The position numbers and the translations under genes were made by a program. The notes under the pieces were generated by a model. That model did not search any database and was not told the origin of the DNA. It was given only the letters and a program-made list of their open reading frames with translations. DNA of 64,000 bases. It comes from Acinetobacter nosocomialis. Its GTDB lineage: Bacteria; Pseudomonadota; Gammaproteobacteria; Pseudomonadales; Moraxellaceae. The DNA is taken from positions 1,364,001-1,428,000 of the forward strand of contig CP107049.1 in the NCBI GenBank assembly GCA_025736915.1, in the 5' to 3' direction. Of this stretch, positions 17,782 through 27,621 are shown one piece after another (the stretch's first letter is position 1; each line of letters begins with the position of its first letter).

Positions 17782-17800
17782 TACGAGTCTAGTTCGAAAT

Positions 17801-17839
17801 AGCGCCTGCAAAGCCATGCTTTGCAGGCGCTATTTTTTT
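17801..17839 (+). terminator. Intrinsic terminator after the desaturase
   Basis: AGCGCCTGCAAAG and CTTTGCAGGCGCT are perfect 13-bp arms with a 5-nt loop, followed by a T-run. Confidence 0.9.
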
Positions 17840-17894
17840 GGCTCGTTTTTAACTATGGTATAGTGAAGTTCGCCTCAAATATTCAGCCTAGTCT

Positions 17895-19337
17895 ATGCAA
17901 TTCAATCCGCTTTATTCATCACTTAATCCAAAGCTTTTTCATATACAACAGCCTTCTCCTCTGCGTGGTGCGAAAGCTGGTCACTTCAATTTAGCTTTAG
18001 CCGAAGAGTTACAATGGACAGATGAAGAAAAACAAGCTTGGGTAGAAATTTGCAGTGGTCAGCGGACTTTCTCAGAGTTTCCCCCTTTAGCAATGGTTTA
18101 TGCAGGCCATCAGTTTGGACAATGGGCAGGTCAGCTAGGCGATGGACGTGGTTTACTCATTGGACAAATTCTGAATAAAAATGGCCAAACCATCGATTTG
18201 CATTTGAAGGGCGCAGGCCCTACCCCCTATTCACGCATGGGAGATGGTCGAGCAGTTTTACGTTCAGTTGTTCGTGAATATTTAGCAGGTCATGCCTTAA
18301 ATGCGCTAGGAGTCGCATCGAGTCATGCAGTAGGTTTTACAAGCTCTGCTCAAGGTGTACAGCGTGAAAAACTAGAACCAGGTGCGATGCTGCTTAGAAC
18401 ATCTGAATGTCATATTCGTCTAGGTCATTTTGAATGGATCAATCAATATGCACCAGAGTTATTAGCTGAGTTCACCCAAAAATGTATTGAATGGCACTAT
18501 CCAGAATGCCAGCAAGAAGAACAACCTATTTTAGCTTTTGCTAAAGCTGTGATTAGAAATACAGCCATTATGATTGCCAAATGGCAGCTGGTCGGTTTTG
18601 CTCACGGTGTGATGAATACCGATAACTTAAATATTACAGGCTCTACACTTGATTTTGGTCCATATGGTTTTATGGAACGTTTCCGTCCAAACTGGATTAA
18701 CAACCATTCCGATTATCAAGGGCGTTACACCTATCAAAACCAACCGAGTATTGCGCACTGGAACCTATGGACTTGGTTAAATAATCTAGTTCCACTTGCT
18801 GAACCTGAGCAAAAAGAGCAATTCAAAGAGGAATTAGCTGCTTGCTTAGAAGAGTTTGAACCCACCTTTATTGAGCACTACACCACTGGATTGTGTAAAA
18901 AAATGGGACTCCCTCATTTCCACAAAGACAGTACTGAATGCGGCTTAAGCTTTTTGCGTATTTTGCAAACGGAGCAGCTTGATTACACTCAAAGCTTTAT
19001 TCGACTACAAAATAAAGAATACAAAGCACTACGAGATGATTGTCTTGATATACGACAATTTGATGCTTTCCTTACCCAATATCAAAGCATTCGTGAACAT
19101 CAAGATACAGATGAACTTGATGCAAACATGCAAGAAGCAAATCCGATTTATATTTTACGTAATCACATGGCACAGCGAGCGATTGAAGCAGCGGAGCGAG
19201 ATGATTTTAGTGAGGTAGACCGTTTGTTTAAGCTACTCAATCATCCTTATACACGACAGCCAGACTTGGAAAAACCAGAAGATTTAGGACCGTTACCAAG
19301 TGATGTACCCGATGTAGCGGTGAGTTGTTCGTCTTAA
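17895..19337 (+). CDS. selO: Protein adenylyltransferase SelO (YdiU family)
   Basis: 480 aa. A pseudokinase-fold enzyme that transfers AMP from ATP to Ser/Thr/Tyr of target proteins, linked to redox stress in E. coli. HLKGAGPTPYSRMGDGRAVL forms the nucleotide pocket and MNTDNLNITGSTLDFGPYGF holds the metal-binding Asn and Asp. The C-terminus VAVSCSS keeps the Cys that is selenocysteine in many eukaryotic members. It starts at ATG 17895 with its own promoter region after a strong terminator. Confidence 0.93.
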   Translation: MQFNPLYSSLNPKLFHIQQPSPLRGAKAGHFNLALAEELQWTDEEKQAWVEICSGQRTFSEFPPLAMVYAGHQFGQWAGQLGDGRGLLIGQILNKNGQTIDLHLKGAGPTPYSRMGDGRAVLRSVVREYLAGHALNALGVASSHAVGFTSSAQGVQREKLEPGAMLLRTSECHIRLGHFEWINQYAPELLAEFTQKCIEWHYPECQQEEQPILAFAKAVIRNTAIMIAKWQLVGFAHGVMNTDNLNITGSTLDFGPYGFMERFRPNWINNHSDYQGRYTYQNQPSIAHWNLWTWLNNLVPLAEPEQKEQFKEELAACLEEFEPTFIEHYTTGLCKKMGLPHFHKDSTECGLSFLRILQTEQLDYTQSFIRLQNKEYKALRDDCLDIRQFDAFLTQYQSIREHQDTDELDANMQEANPIYILRNHMAQRAIEAAERDDFSEVDRLFKLLNHPYTRQPDLEKPEDLGPLPSDVPDVAVSCSS

Positions 19338-19349
19338 TATAAAACTCTA

Positions 19350-19383
19350 AAACTCTCTTAAGTGGCTTAACTTAAGAGAGTTT
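19350..19383 (+). terminator. Intrinsic terminator after selO
   Basis: AAACTCTCTTAAG and CTTAAGAGAGTTT are perfect 13-bp arms around an 8-nt loop. Confidence 0.8.
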
Positions 19384-19405
19384 CTTAATCATCAAAGAAT
19401 AATAT

Positions 19406-19987
19406 ATGAAAATTAGACCTATCATTATTTGTACACTTCTTATAGTTCCACTCGGAATCACTTTTTATAAGTATGAAAAATATTTACCTACTTTTGCAGG
19501 CTCTCATAAAGCACTTACAAGTAATGAGATATCCCATCTTATAAAGACAAAACCTGTAACCTCAATTGAAGTGTTTAAAAATCAACGCATACTTCTACTC
19601 AAAAGTAATCAGGAAGTAATTCGTCGTTATCCTATTCGCTTAGGCTTTAACCCTGAAGGACACAAAAACTTTGAAAATGACGGTAAAACACCTGAAGGTG
19701 TTTATTCTATAGATTGGCGCAATCCACAAAGTGCTTTCTATAAATCATTGCATATTTCCTATCCCGATGCGAAAGATATTGCTTATGCCAAACAGCATAA
19801 CCAGCCAACTGGCGGAAACATCATGATCCATGGTTCAGTTCCAAAATCCTTACTCTCGATGCCTTTTAGTTCAACCTATATGCCACACAAAGATTGGACT
19901 TTAGGTTGTATCGCAGTTAGAAATGTAGATATAGATGAAATTTGGCAGTTAGTTCCCAATCACACCAAGATTATAATTTATCCATAA
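19406..19987 (+). CDS. L,D-transpeptidase (YkuD) family protein
   Basis: 193 aa. A membrane-anchored or secreted protein: N-terminal hydrophobic segment (IIICTLLIVPLGITF), then a YkuD catalytic core. The His is in NIMIHGS and the catalytic Cys in DWTLGCIAVRN, matching the HXnSXGCXR-type signature with Gly-Cys and downstream Arg. Such proteins cross-link peptidoglycan or attach lipoproteins; some small ones cleave or process. The specific substrate is not deducible. Confidence 0.85.
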   Translation: MKIRPIIICTLLIVPLGITFYKYEKYLPTFAGSHKALTSNEISHLIKTKPVTSIEVFKNQRILLLKSNQEVIRRYPIRLGFNPEGHKNFENDGKTPEGVYSIDWRNPQSAFYKSLHISYPDAKDIAYAKQHNQPTGGNIMIHGSVPKSLLSMPFSSTYMPHKDWTLGCIAVRNVDIDEIWQLVPNHTKIIIYP

Positions 19988-20056
19988 TCTCTGAAAACTA
20001 TCCACATTTTCTGTGGATAACATTGTGGTTATCCACAGAATAACTTTTCCAAGCAA

Positions 20057-20743
20057 TTATTCTTCAGGATATTCGAAGCGATACCCTACACCGTAAACTG
20101 CTTGAATCCACTCATGACGGTTACCAGTTTCGGCCACTTCCGTGATTTTTCGACGCAAGTTTTTAATATGGCTATCAATAACTCGGTCAGCAACATCAAA
20201 GCTATCCGGATTAATATGGTCTAATAATTGTGCACGTGAATAAACTTGCCCTACATGTTCTAAAAATAGCTCAAGTAGGCGAAATTCTGTCGGCGTTAAA
20301 CTTAAAGATTTTTGTTGATACCAAATTCTTTGTTGAGCTTTATCGATGCGGAATGAATCATTTTGCTCTGGCTCTGCTTTACGTTCCAAACGGCGTAAAA
20401 CTGCTTGTACACGGGCAACTAACTCTTTTGGACTAAAAGGTTTGCACACATAATCGTCTGCTCCCATATTTAGCCCTAAAACACGGTCAATTTCTTCAGT
20501 ACGCGCAGTCACCATAATAATCGGTAAATCTGACTGTTCACGTACCTTACGGCAAATGGTTAAACCATCCATTCTTGGAACCATTAAGTCCAGAATCATT
20601 AAATTAGGTTTGCGTTGTTGAAAGCTCGTATAAGCATCTTGACCATCATGAAACATGCTAACTTCGAAACCAGCAGCCTCAAGATAATCACGCACTAGCT
20701 GCGCTAACTCGACTTCATCCTCAACCAACATTACATGTTTCAT
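20057..20743 (-). CDS. baeR: OmpR-family response regulator BaeR
   Basis: 228 aa. A receiver domain (acidic pocket Glu8/Asp9, phospho-acceptor Asp52 in MILDLMVPRMDG, Thr in TARTEE, Lys in CKPFSP) is followed by a winged helix ending VYGVGYRFEYPEE. Sequence and partner fit the BaeR of Acinetobacter, which in published work affects AdeABC/AdeIJK efflux and envelope-stress genes. It is downstream of baeS on the same strand, with a 19-nt gap, so the two are co-transcribed. Confidence 0.88.
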   Translation of the reverse strand: MKHVMLVEDEVELAQLVRDYLEAAGFEVSMFHDGQDAYTSFQQRKPNLMILDLMVPRMDGLTICRKVREQSDLPIIMVTARTEEIDRVLGLNMGADDYVCKPFSPKELVARVQAVLRRLERKAEPEQNDSFRIDKAQQRIWYQQKSLSLTPTEFRLLELFLEHVGQVYSRAQLLDHINPDSFDVADRVIDSHIKNLRRKITEVAETGNRHEWIQAVYGVGYRFEYPEE

Positions 20744-20762
20744 GGGCCATTTTTCCTTTTAT

Positions 20763-22430
20763 TTAACTCTGCTTTTCAAAGGTCAGTACACAACGTAGAC
20801 CACCTAATGGTGAGTGTTCAAAACTGAGTGTACCACCAAGCGCTTGCGCAATTTTACAAGATAAAGCTAAGCCTAGTCCTGTTCCACCTGTACTACGCGT
20901 GCGCGAATCATCGACACGATAAAAACGTTCACCTAAACGAGACAATTGTTCATCATTTAAACCAAATGGGCTGTCATCGACGTATAAAGTCCAATCTTGG
21001 GCTGTTTGTCGTGTATGAATATGAATCTTTCCACTTGTTTCGGTATAACGAATACTATTACTAATCAAATTCACAATAATTTGTTTAAACCGGTCACGAT
21101 CTAATAATAATGGAACGCCCTCACCTTCCACCTCAATTTCTAAGCCTGCTTGCTCGAGTTTAGGTCTGAAATTTTCGACCTCTTGAAGTACAACATCCCA
21201 TGGATTGACCGAACTAACATAACATTTAAGTTGCTGAGCATCGGCCTGAGCCAAGTCTGCAAGGTCTTGAGTGAGTTTCTTTAAACTCGAAACTTGTCGC
21301 ATCATGGCATCAAGGTGTTCAGGAGTCGCCTTTCGAATACCATCTTGCATTGCTTCAATTTGCGCCTGCAATACAGCTAATGGTGTTTTCAATTCATGAG
21401 ATGTATCAGCAACCCATTGACGGCGTGATTCTTCATGTTGATGTAGAATCTCGGCCAAATGATTCAATTGAGTTGATAAATCACCAAGTTCATCATTACG
21501 TTTAATGACCACTTGATGTTGGTAATTACCTTTAGTTAACTCCTTTGTTGCATTTAATAACCGTTGAATTGGCTTTTTAAAATAAGTTGCCATTAAAAGT
21601 GCTGCAACTAAACTTGATAGTAAAGTTAAGGCATAAATTAAAAGTAAATAACGCTTTTGATTACTAAAGAAATTAATACTTAAAGCATCTTCTTTATCTA
21701 GAACTGGTTTTAAACCTAAATAACCGACCACCTGATTGTTAACGATGATAGGACGATAGGACATCTGATCTGAAGATGGAGGTTCGCCGACTACAAATTG
21801 GTGTTTGGCATCATATAAAGATAAACGAGAACTTAAGCCCAAACGGTCTGGCAAAGCAATAAAGCGCTTCTTTCCATTTTGAGTCTCAATGTCTTTGAGA
21901 CTTTCTCTTTTTGACTTGTTTTTACTGTCATCACGCGGACGGAACTGGTTGGCACTTAATGGGAATTTCAAACCTTCAAATGGTTGATACTCAGAAGGCA
22001 AATTCTTTTCCAATGTGCGTAGCTCTTCATCACTAAAAATAGAGTTTTTATTTGCAGTCGCACCATCTGGAGAAACATTAATGAGAGTGTGCTCATCGAA
22101 CGAATGCTGCTGAATGGCAATATCATATTGGCGTCTTAACCACCACTGCGAAAGACGATCATAATCATCTGGAGCTGCCGTTCCTTCAATTTGTAAGATT
22201 TGCGCCTGAATCGCATTTCCCCAATCATGATAAACGGTATAGACATTCCCAAGATTCGTCATGAGCCGATCTAGCTTTTGCATTTCAACATCGGCCACAT
22301 ATTTGGCAAAGTTCTTTTGCATCGTCCAGTGCAGAACACTCAAACTTGCGGTTGCAATTAACAGCGTAGTAAGCAAGACCGTTAAAAATAGCCGCAATGC
22401 AATGGGAACACGTAGTACGTTCAAAAGCAC
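20763..22430 (-). CDS. baeS: Sensor histidine kinase BaeS
   Basis: 555 aa. TM1 at about residues 11-34, a large periplasmic sensor domain of about 230 residues, TM2 near 265-285, a HAMP domain, an H-box (DTSHELKTPLAVLQ) and an HATPase domain (LISNSIRYTET, STGGTGLGLAL). It is longer than E. coli BaeS mainly in the periplasmic part. The annotated start is GTG 22430, with GAGAGA close by; an in-frame TTG at 22424 with better spacing is possible. It faces a divergent small lipoprotein gene. Confidence 0.88.
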   Translation of the reverse strand: MLLNVLRVPIALRLFLTVLLTTLLIATASLSVLHWTMQKNFAKYVADVEMQKLDRLMTNLGNVYTVYHDWGNAIQAQILQIEGTAAPDDYDRLSQWWLRRQYDIAIQQHSFDEHTLINVSPDGATANKNSIFSDEELRTLEKNLPSEYQPFEGLKFPLSANQFRPRDDSKNKSKRESLKDIETQNGKKRFIALPDRLGLSSRLSLYDAKHQFVVGEPPSSDQMSYRPIIVNNQVVGYLGLKPVLDKEDALSINFFSNQKRYLLLIYALTLLSSLVAALLMATYFKKPIQRLLNATKELTKGNYQHQVVIKRNDELGDLSTQLNHLAEILHQHEESRRQWVADTSHELKTPLAVLQAQIEAMQDGIRKATPEHLDAMMRQVSSLKKLTQDLADLAQADAQQLKCYVSSVNPWDVVLQEVENFRPKLEQAGLEIEVEGEGVPLLLDRDRFKQIIVNLISNSIRYTETSGKIHIHTRQTAQDWTLYVDDSPFGLNDEQLSRLGERFYRVDDSRTRSTGGTGLGLALSCKIAQALGGTLSFEHSPLGGLRCVLTFEKQS

Positions 22431-22555
22431 TCTCTCATTTTTACCTTATATTTGGCATTGTAACTAACAACGAAAAGAAAAACTCTCCATTGTTTCTTCA
22501 TCTTTATTATCTAATCTTTAAGCCATCTGAAAACAAACATTAAAGAGCTTTAAAC

Positions 22556-22933
22556 ATGAAAATGACGGCAAAAATCGCATTATTCAGTGCAGCAATTGTA
22601 ACTATGGGCAGTTTGGCTGCGTGTCAATCAAACCCGCAAACGCCTAATTCAGAACATCACATGATGCAAGATGGTCCACGAGATGGCCACCACCGTATGA
22701 AACACCGTGAATTTACCCCTGAGCAAAAAGCAGCGTGGGAACAGCATCGTGCAGAACGTCAAGCTCGTTTTGAACAGATTCAAAAAGCATGTGAAGGCAA
22801 AGCAAATGGTCAAGCTGTAAATGTTCAAGTTGGAGATAGAACACTTGAAGGTACATGTAATCTTCGTTTTGAGCCAAAGCGCCCTCAACCTCCAATAAAT
22901 GCCCCGGCTCCAGTAGCACCTCAAGCAAAATAA
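22556..22933 (+). CDS. Small lipoprotein with FTPEQK motif, Spy/CpxP-reminiscent
   Basis: 125 aa. The signal ends SLAAC, a lipobox. The mature part is rich in His, Met, Gln and Arg (HHMMQDG, DGHHRMKHR), then has FTPEQKAAWEQHRAERQARF, similar to the LTxxQ helices of Spy/CpxP chaperones. A Pro-rich tail follows. Two Cys pair within the C-terminal part (KACEGK, EGTCNLRF). It is divergent from baeS, 125 bp away. A Spy-like envelope chaperone is a guess from motif and context; it is not confirmed. Confidence 0.7.
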   Translation: MKMTAKIALFSAAIVTMGSLAACQSNPQTPNSEHHMMQDGPRDGHHRMKHREFTPEQKAAWEQHRAERQARFEQIQKACEGKANGQAVNVQVGDRTLEGTCNLRFEPKRPQPPINAPAPVAPQAK

Positions 22934-22951
22934 TTCTAAAAATATTCAAAT

Positions 22952-22977
22952 AAAAGGCACTTATAGGTGCCTTTTTT
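22952..22977 (+). terminator. Intrinsic terminator after the small lipoprotein
   Basis: AAAAGGCAC, loop TTATAG, GTGCC and a T-run. Confidence 0.85.
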
Positions 22978-23224
22978 GTGTACATAACTACTTACGATTT
23001 TGACTATTTGTCTCATCTAAACTTCACCAAAAGTGTTTACACTCAAAGCACTTACATAGTTCAAGTATTTTTTTCTTGACTTTGCAGTCACAAAGTAAAG
23101 GCCCTGAGGTGCTTGTACAGTTATGCAAGTTGTTGCACGATGTAATGGTTCAAGGTGCCTCTTATGGCACATTATCGTAGATTAGGATTATAACTCTGGT
23201 TTCACCAGTATTGAGGAACCCGAT

Positions 23225-25027
23225 ATGCCACAATACAAAGCGCCCTTACGTGATATGCAATTCGTTTTGCATGAATTATTAAATGCTGAAGAACACTATG
23301 CAAAATTACCTGATTTCCAAGGTAACGTAAGCCGTGAATTGGTTGATCAATATTTAGAAGCTGCGGCAGACTTCTGTGAAAATGAACTTTCTCCTTTAAA
23401 CCAAGTTGGTGACCGCGAAGGTTGTACTTGGAATGATGGTGTTGTAACTACACCAACAGGCTTTAAAGAAGCTTATCAAAAATATATTGAACTTGGCTTC
23501 CCGTCTTTATCAGCAGAAGAACAATACGGCGGTCAAGGCTTACCTAACTCTTTAGGTATCGCAATTTCAGAAATGGTGGGTAGCTCTAACTGGGCATGGG
23601 GTATGTACCCTGGCTTGTCTCACGGAGCAGTACGTACATTAGAACATCATGGTTCTGATGAGCAAAAAAATACGTACTTACCAAACCTTGTTTCAGGTGT
23701 TTGGACAGGTACGATGTGCTTAACTGAATCTCATGCAGGTTCAGACTTAGGTATTATCCGTACTAAAGCAGAACCAAATGCAGATGGTAGCTATGCAATC
23801 TCTGGCGAGAAAATCTTTATCTCTGCTGGTGAACATGACATGGCTGAAAACATCATCCATATCGTTCTTGCTCGCCTTCCGGGTGCACCTAAAGGTACTA
23901 AAGGTATTTCGTTATTCATCGTTCCTAAATTCCATGTAAATGCAGATGGAACTGTGGGCGAGCGTAATGCGGTACGTTGTGGTTCTATCGAACACAAAAT
24001 GGGTATCCATGGTAACGCGACTTGTGTCATCAACTTTGACCAAGCTAAAGGTTATTTAATTGGACCTGAAAACCGTGGTTTGAACTGTATGTTCACCTTC
24101 ATGAACACAGCACGTATTGGTACTGCTGTTCAAGGTTTAGCAGCATCTGAGTCATCTTTCCAAGGTGCCTTAACTTACGCGAAAGAGCGTTTAGCAATGC
24201 GTTCACTTTCTGGCCCTAAAGCTCCAGAAAAAGAAGCAGATCCAATTATTGTTCACCCTGCTGTTCGTAACATGCTTTTAACTCAAAAAGCGTTTGCTGA
24301 AGGTGGTCGTGCACTTGTTTACTTACTTGCTCAATATGCAGATATCGTTGAAAAAGGCGAATCTGAAGAAGAGCGCAAGTTTGCTGACAACATCTTGTCT
24401 TTATTGACGCCTATTGCAAAAGCATTCTTAACTGAAACAGGTTCTGAGTCTGCTAAGCATGGTGTTCAAGTGTTCGGTGGTCATGGCTTTATTTCTGAGC
24501 ATGGCATGGAGCAAATCGTACGTGATACACGTATTGCATGCTTGTATGAAGGTACAACTGAAATTCAAGCACTAGACTTGTTAGGCCGTAAAGTTTTACA
24601 AACTCAAGGTGCAATGCTTCGTGATTTCACTAAGATTGTTCATAAGTTTGTAGAAGCAAACAAAGACAATGCTGCCATGAAAGAATTTGTTGAGCCACTT
24701 GCTGCGCTAAACAAAGAATGGGGCGACCTCACTATGCAAATCGGTATGCGTGCAATGCAAAATCCGGATGAAGTGGGTGCAGCAGCTGTAGATTACCTCT
24801 ACTTCGCGGGTTACGTGACTTTAGCTTATCTATGGGCTCGTATGGCACTTGTAGCACAAGAGAAATTGGCAGAAGGTACAACTGACGTTGATTTCTATAA
24901 CGCGAAAGTTACAACTGCTCGCTTCTACTTCAAGAAAATCTTGCCACGCGTACGTTCTCATGTAGACGTGATTGCTGGTGGTCTAGACCCATTGATGTCA
25001 TTAGATGCTGAACATTTCGCTTTCTAA
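23225..25027 (+). CDS. Acyl-CoA dehydrogenase (large, FadE-related), copy 1
   Basis: 600 aa. An FAD flavoenzyme that introduces the alpha-beta double bond in acyl-CoA. MCLTESHAGSDLGIIRTKA is the FAD/substrate loop; EQIVRDTRIACLYEGTTEIQ is the C-terminal signature. An extra ~120-residue C-terminal domain after the core marks the longer acyl-CoA dehydrogenase group found in proteobacteria and mycobacteria. It is about 50 percent similar to the next gene by eye. Chain-length preference is unknown. Confidence 0.92.
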   Translation: MPQYKAPLRDMQFVLHELLNAEEHYAKLPDFQGNVSRELVDQYLEAAADFCENELSPLNQVGDREGCTWNDGVVTTPTGFKEAYQKYIELGFPSLSAEEQYGGQGLPNSLGIAISEMVGSSNWAWGMYPGLSHGAVRTLEHHGSDEQKNTYLPNLVSGVWTGTMCLTESHAGSDLGIIRTKAEPNADGSYAISGEKIFISAGEHDMAENIIHIVLARLPGAPKGTKGISLFIVPKFHVNADGTVGERNAVRCGSIEHKMGIHGNATCVINFDQAKGYLIGPENRGLNCMFTFMNTARIGTAVQGLAASESSFQGALTYAKERLAMRSLSGPKAPEKEADPIIVHPAVRNMLLTQKAFAEGGRALVYLLAQYADIVEKGESEEERKFADNILSLLTPIAKAFLTETGSESAKHGVQVFGGHGFISEHGMEQIVRDTRIACLYEGTTEIQALDLLGRKVLQTQGAMLRDFTKIVHKFVEANKDNAAMKEFVEPLAALNKEWGDLTMQIGMRAMQNPDEVGAAAVDYLYFAGYVTLAYLWARMALVAQEKLAEGTTDVDFYNAKVTTARFYFKKILPRVRSHVDVIAGGLDPLMSLDAEHFAF

Positions 25028-25061
25028 CCATAGTTAGTTGCGATATGCAATGTTAAAAACC

Positions 25062-25097
25062 AAAAAAGGACTGCTCAGTTTTGACGGTCCTTTTTTT
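25062..25097 (+). terminator. Intrinsic terminator between the two acyl-CoA dehydrogenases
   Basis: AAAAAAGGAC and GTCCTTTTTT arms flank an internal loop. It makes the two dehydrogenases separate transcription units. Confidence 0.75.
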
Positions 25098-25194
25098 ATA
25101 AAATCAGTGATAAATTTAGACTTTAAATTCAATATCCATTTCGTTTTACAGGATATCTAGCACAGGTCGATGTGCATAAAAAAGGTGAACGATT

Positions 25195-26976
25195 ATGCCA
25201 ATTTACAATGCTCCTTTAGCTGATATGAAATTCATCTTAAATGATGTATTTAAAGCAGAACAATTTTGGCAGTCTAATGAGAAACTCGCTCATGTAGATG
25301 CTGCAACTGCTGAAGCAATTTTAGAAGAAATGGCTAAATTTGCTCAGAACGTGACTCATCCATTAAACCGTACTGGTGATGAAGAAGGCGCTCGTTACGA
25401 AAATGGCGAAGTCTTTACTCCTGCTGGCTTTAAAGATGCATTTCGTCAATATGCAGAAGGTGGTTGGATTGGCTTAGGCGCAGATGAAGAATGGGGCGGT
25501 CAAGGCATGCCAAAAATGCTTACCGTTCTTGCCGATGAAATGTTATTTGCGACAAACCCATCTTTCATGCTCTACCCGCTTCTTTCAGTAGGTGCAGGTA
25601 TGGCTTTAAGCAGTTATGCTTCTCAAGAGCAAAAAGAAACTTATTTACCTAAGATTTATTCAGGTGAATGGTCAGGTACCATGTGCTTGACTGAACCACA
25701 CGCAGGTACTGATTTAGGTATTATCAAAACTAAAGCAGAGCGTAATGAAGACGGTACATATAACATTACTGGTACTAAAATTTTCATTACTGGTGGTGAT
25801 AACGATTTAGCAGAAAACATCATTCATTTGGTACTTGCTAAAACTCCTGATGCTCCTGCTGGTTCACGTGGAATCTCGCTATTTATCGTACCAAAATACC
25901 TAGTAAATGAAGATGGCTCGTTAGGCGACCGTAACCATGTTGGTCCAGGTTCTATTGAACATAAAATGGGTATCAAAGCATCTGCTACTTGTGTGATGAA
26001 CTTTGACGGAGCAAAAGGTTACCTCGTTGGTAAAGAAAACGAAGGCCTTGCTGCAATGTTCGTTATGATGAACTACGAACGTTTATCAATGGGTATTCAA
26101 GGCTTAGGTGCCTCTGAGTTTGCGTATCAAAATGCTGCTCAATACGCGACAGACCGTTTACAAGGTCGTAGTGCTGCGGGCGTTCAATCACCAAGCAAAC
26201 CTGCTGACAGTATTTTAGTTCATGGTGATGTACGTCGTATGTTACTTAACGTACGTGCAAACAATGAAGCATCACGTGCATTTGCAGTTTATGTAGGTCA
26301 GCAGCTCGATATCACTAAGTTCTCAACTGATGCAGAAGCTGTGAAAAAAGCTAATAATCGCGTTGCGCTTTTAACACCGATTGCAAAAGCTTACCTTACA
26401 GATACAGCATTCCAAGCAACTTTAGATGCTCAAATGGTATTTGGTGGTCATGGTTATATTCGTGAATGGGGTATGGAACAATGTATTCGTGATCTTCGTA
26501 TTGCTCAAATCTACGAAGGAACCAACGGCGTTCAATCTCAAGATTTAATTGGTCGTAAAACTATTAAATGTGGCGGTGCATTCATTGCTGAATACATCAC
26601 TGAGATTCGTGACTTTGCAAATGACTTAGACACAGATTTGAACTTCATTAAAGATGCAACTTTAGATGCTGCAACTGAAATCGAAGCGATTACTCAGTTT
26701 ATTATTGAGCAAGCTGCTGAAAATGTAGACTTCCCAAATGCTGCTGCTGTTGATTACTTACATGCAGTAGGCTTACTCAGCTTCTCTTATATGTTTGCGA
26801 AAATTGCTGCCGCAGCTAAAGACAAATCTGGTGACTTCTACCAAAACAAACTTGCTTTAGCTCAATACTTTGTTGAACGTATTTTGCCAGATATTGATGC
26901 ACGTATTGCTAAAATTAAAGCGGGTGCTGACTTAATTATGGGCTTTAGTGAAGACTACTTTACGAACCAAGCATAA
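25195..26976 (+). CDS. Acyl-CoA dehydrogenase (large, FadE-related), copy 2
   Basis: 593 aa, paralogue of the preceding gene, with the same opening (MPIYNAPLADMKFILNDVF against MPQYKAPLRDMQFVLHELL). Signatures MCLTEPHAGTDLGIIKTKA and RDLRIAQIYEGTNGVQSQD are present. The same C-terminal extension occurs. It has its own upstream region of about 100 nt after a terminator. Two such enzymes in tandem point to complementary fatty acid chain-length ranges in beta-oxidation. Confidence 0.92.
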   Translation: MPIYNAPLADMKFILNDVFKAEQFWQSNEKLAHVDAATAEAILEEMAKFAQNVTHPLNRTGDEEGARYENGEVFTPAGFKDAFRQYAEGGWIGLGADEEWGGQGMPKMLTVLADEMLFATNPSFMLYPLLSVGAGMALSSYASQEQKETYLPKIYSGEWSGTMCLTEPHAGTDLGIIKTKAERNEDGTYNITGTKIFITGGDNDLAENIIHLVLAKTPDAPAGSRGISLFIVPKYLVNEDGSLGDRNHVGPGSIEHKMGIKASATCVMNFDGAKGYLVGKENEGLAAMFVMMNYERLSMGIQGLGASEFAYQNAAQYATDRLQGRSAAGVQSPSKPADSILVHGDVRRMLLNVRANNEASRAFAVYVGQQLDITKFSTDAEAVKKANNRVALLTPIAKAYLTDTAFQATLDAQMVFGGHGYIREWGMEQCIRDLRIAQIYEGTNGVQSQDLIGRKTIKCGGAFIAEYITEIRDFANDLDTDLNFIKDATLDAATEIEAITQFIIEQAAENVDFPNAAAVDYLHAVGLLSFSYMFAKIAAAAKDKSGDFYQNKLALAQYFVERILPDIDARIAKIKAGADLIMGFSEDYFTNQA

Positions 26977-26990
26977 TTAAATTTTTTATA

Positions 26991-27018
26991 AAAAACGCCT
27001 GAGTAATCAGGCGTTTTT
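26991..27018 (+). terminator. Intrinsic terminator after acyl-CoA dehydrogenase 2
   Basis: AAAAACGCCTGA, loop GTAA, TCAGGCGTTTTT: perfect 12-bp arms. Confidence 0.9.
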
Positions 27019-27093
27019 ATTTTGTATTTACTATTTCTATTGGCATAAAATTTGTTTATTTTCTAGGCATACTCATATCAAAAAGATCTTACT

Positions 27094-27576
27094 ATGCCTG
27101 ATCCTAAAAAGTTTGAAAGAACGCTCGACCGGTTTGGACATTATGCCGTTGAAGCTTTTCATTATTTAGCTTTATTCATTATTGGCTGTATGGTGGCTTG
27201 GTCAGCTGCACATACCGTTTTTGAAATTTTAACTGTCAAAAAGTATGCTTCAATTGATGATATTTTATTATTATTTATCTACTTAGAACTTGGAGCGATG
27301 GTTGGTATTTATTTTAAAACCAATCATATGCCAGTTCGATTTCTTATCTATGTGGCAATTACAGCCTTAACGCGTTTGCTGATTTCAGATATCCAACATG
27401 ACCATAAAGCGGATATCGATCAAGTCATTATTACTGGTTCAATTTTAATTTTAGCGATTTCTATTTTAGTGGTTCGTTTTGCATCATGGAATTATCCATC
27501 TGTAATGAAAGAAAAGTACTCAAAGACTCCAGCATCTCTAAAAACTCCTCAACCACAAGATGATGAGTTAGCATAA
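27094..27576 (+). CDS. PsiE-family membrane protein
   Basis: 160 aa. Four hydrophobic helices (about 20-45, 58-78, 84-102, 112-132) separated by short loops, with YLELGAMVGIYFKTNHMPVRFLIYVAITALTRLL-type core as in phosphate-starvation-inducible PsiE proteins (conserved FKTNHMPVRFL). It is inner-membrane. The function is unknown even in E. coli, and there is no obvious Pho box upstream. Confidence 0.82.
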   Translation: MPDPKKFERTLDRFGHYAVEAFHYLALFIIGCMVAWSAAHTVFEILTVKKYASIDDILLLFIYLELGAMVGIYFKTNHMPVRFLIYVAITALTRLLISDIQHDHKADIDQVIITGSILILAISILVVRFASWNYPSVMKEKYSKTPASLKTPQPQDDELA

Positions 27577-27603
27577 AAAAGGCCTCAAATATTGAGGCCT
27601 TTT
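27575..27603. terminator. Bidirectional terminator between convergent psiE-like and rcnB-like genes
   Basis: AAAAAAGGCCTCAA and TTGAGGCCTTTT arms; overlaps the psiE-like stop codon. Confidence 0.88.
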
Positions 27604-27621
27604 CACTTCTATATTTTTCTT

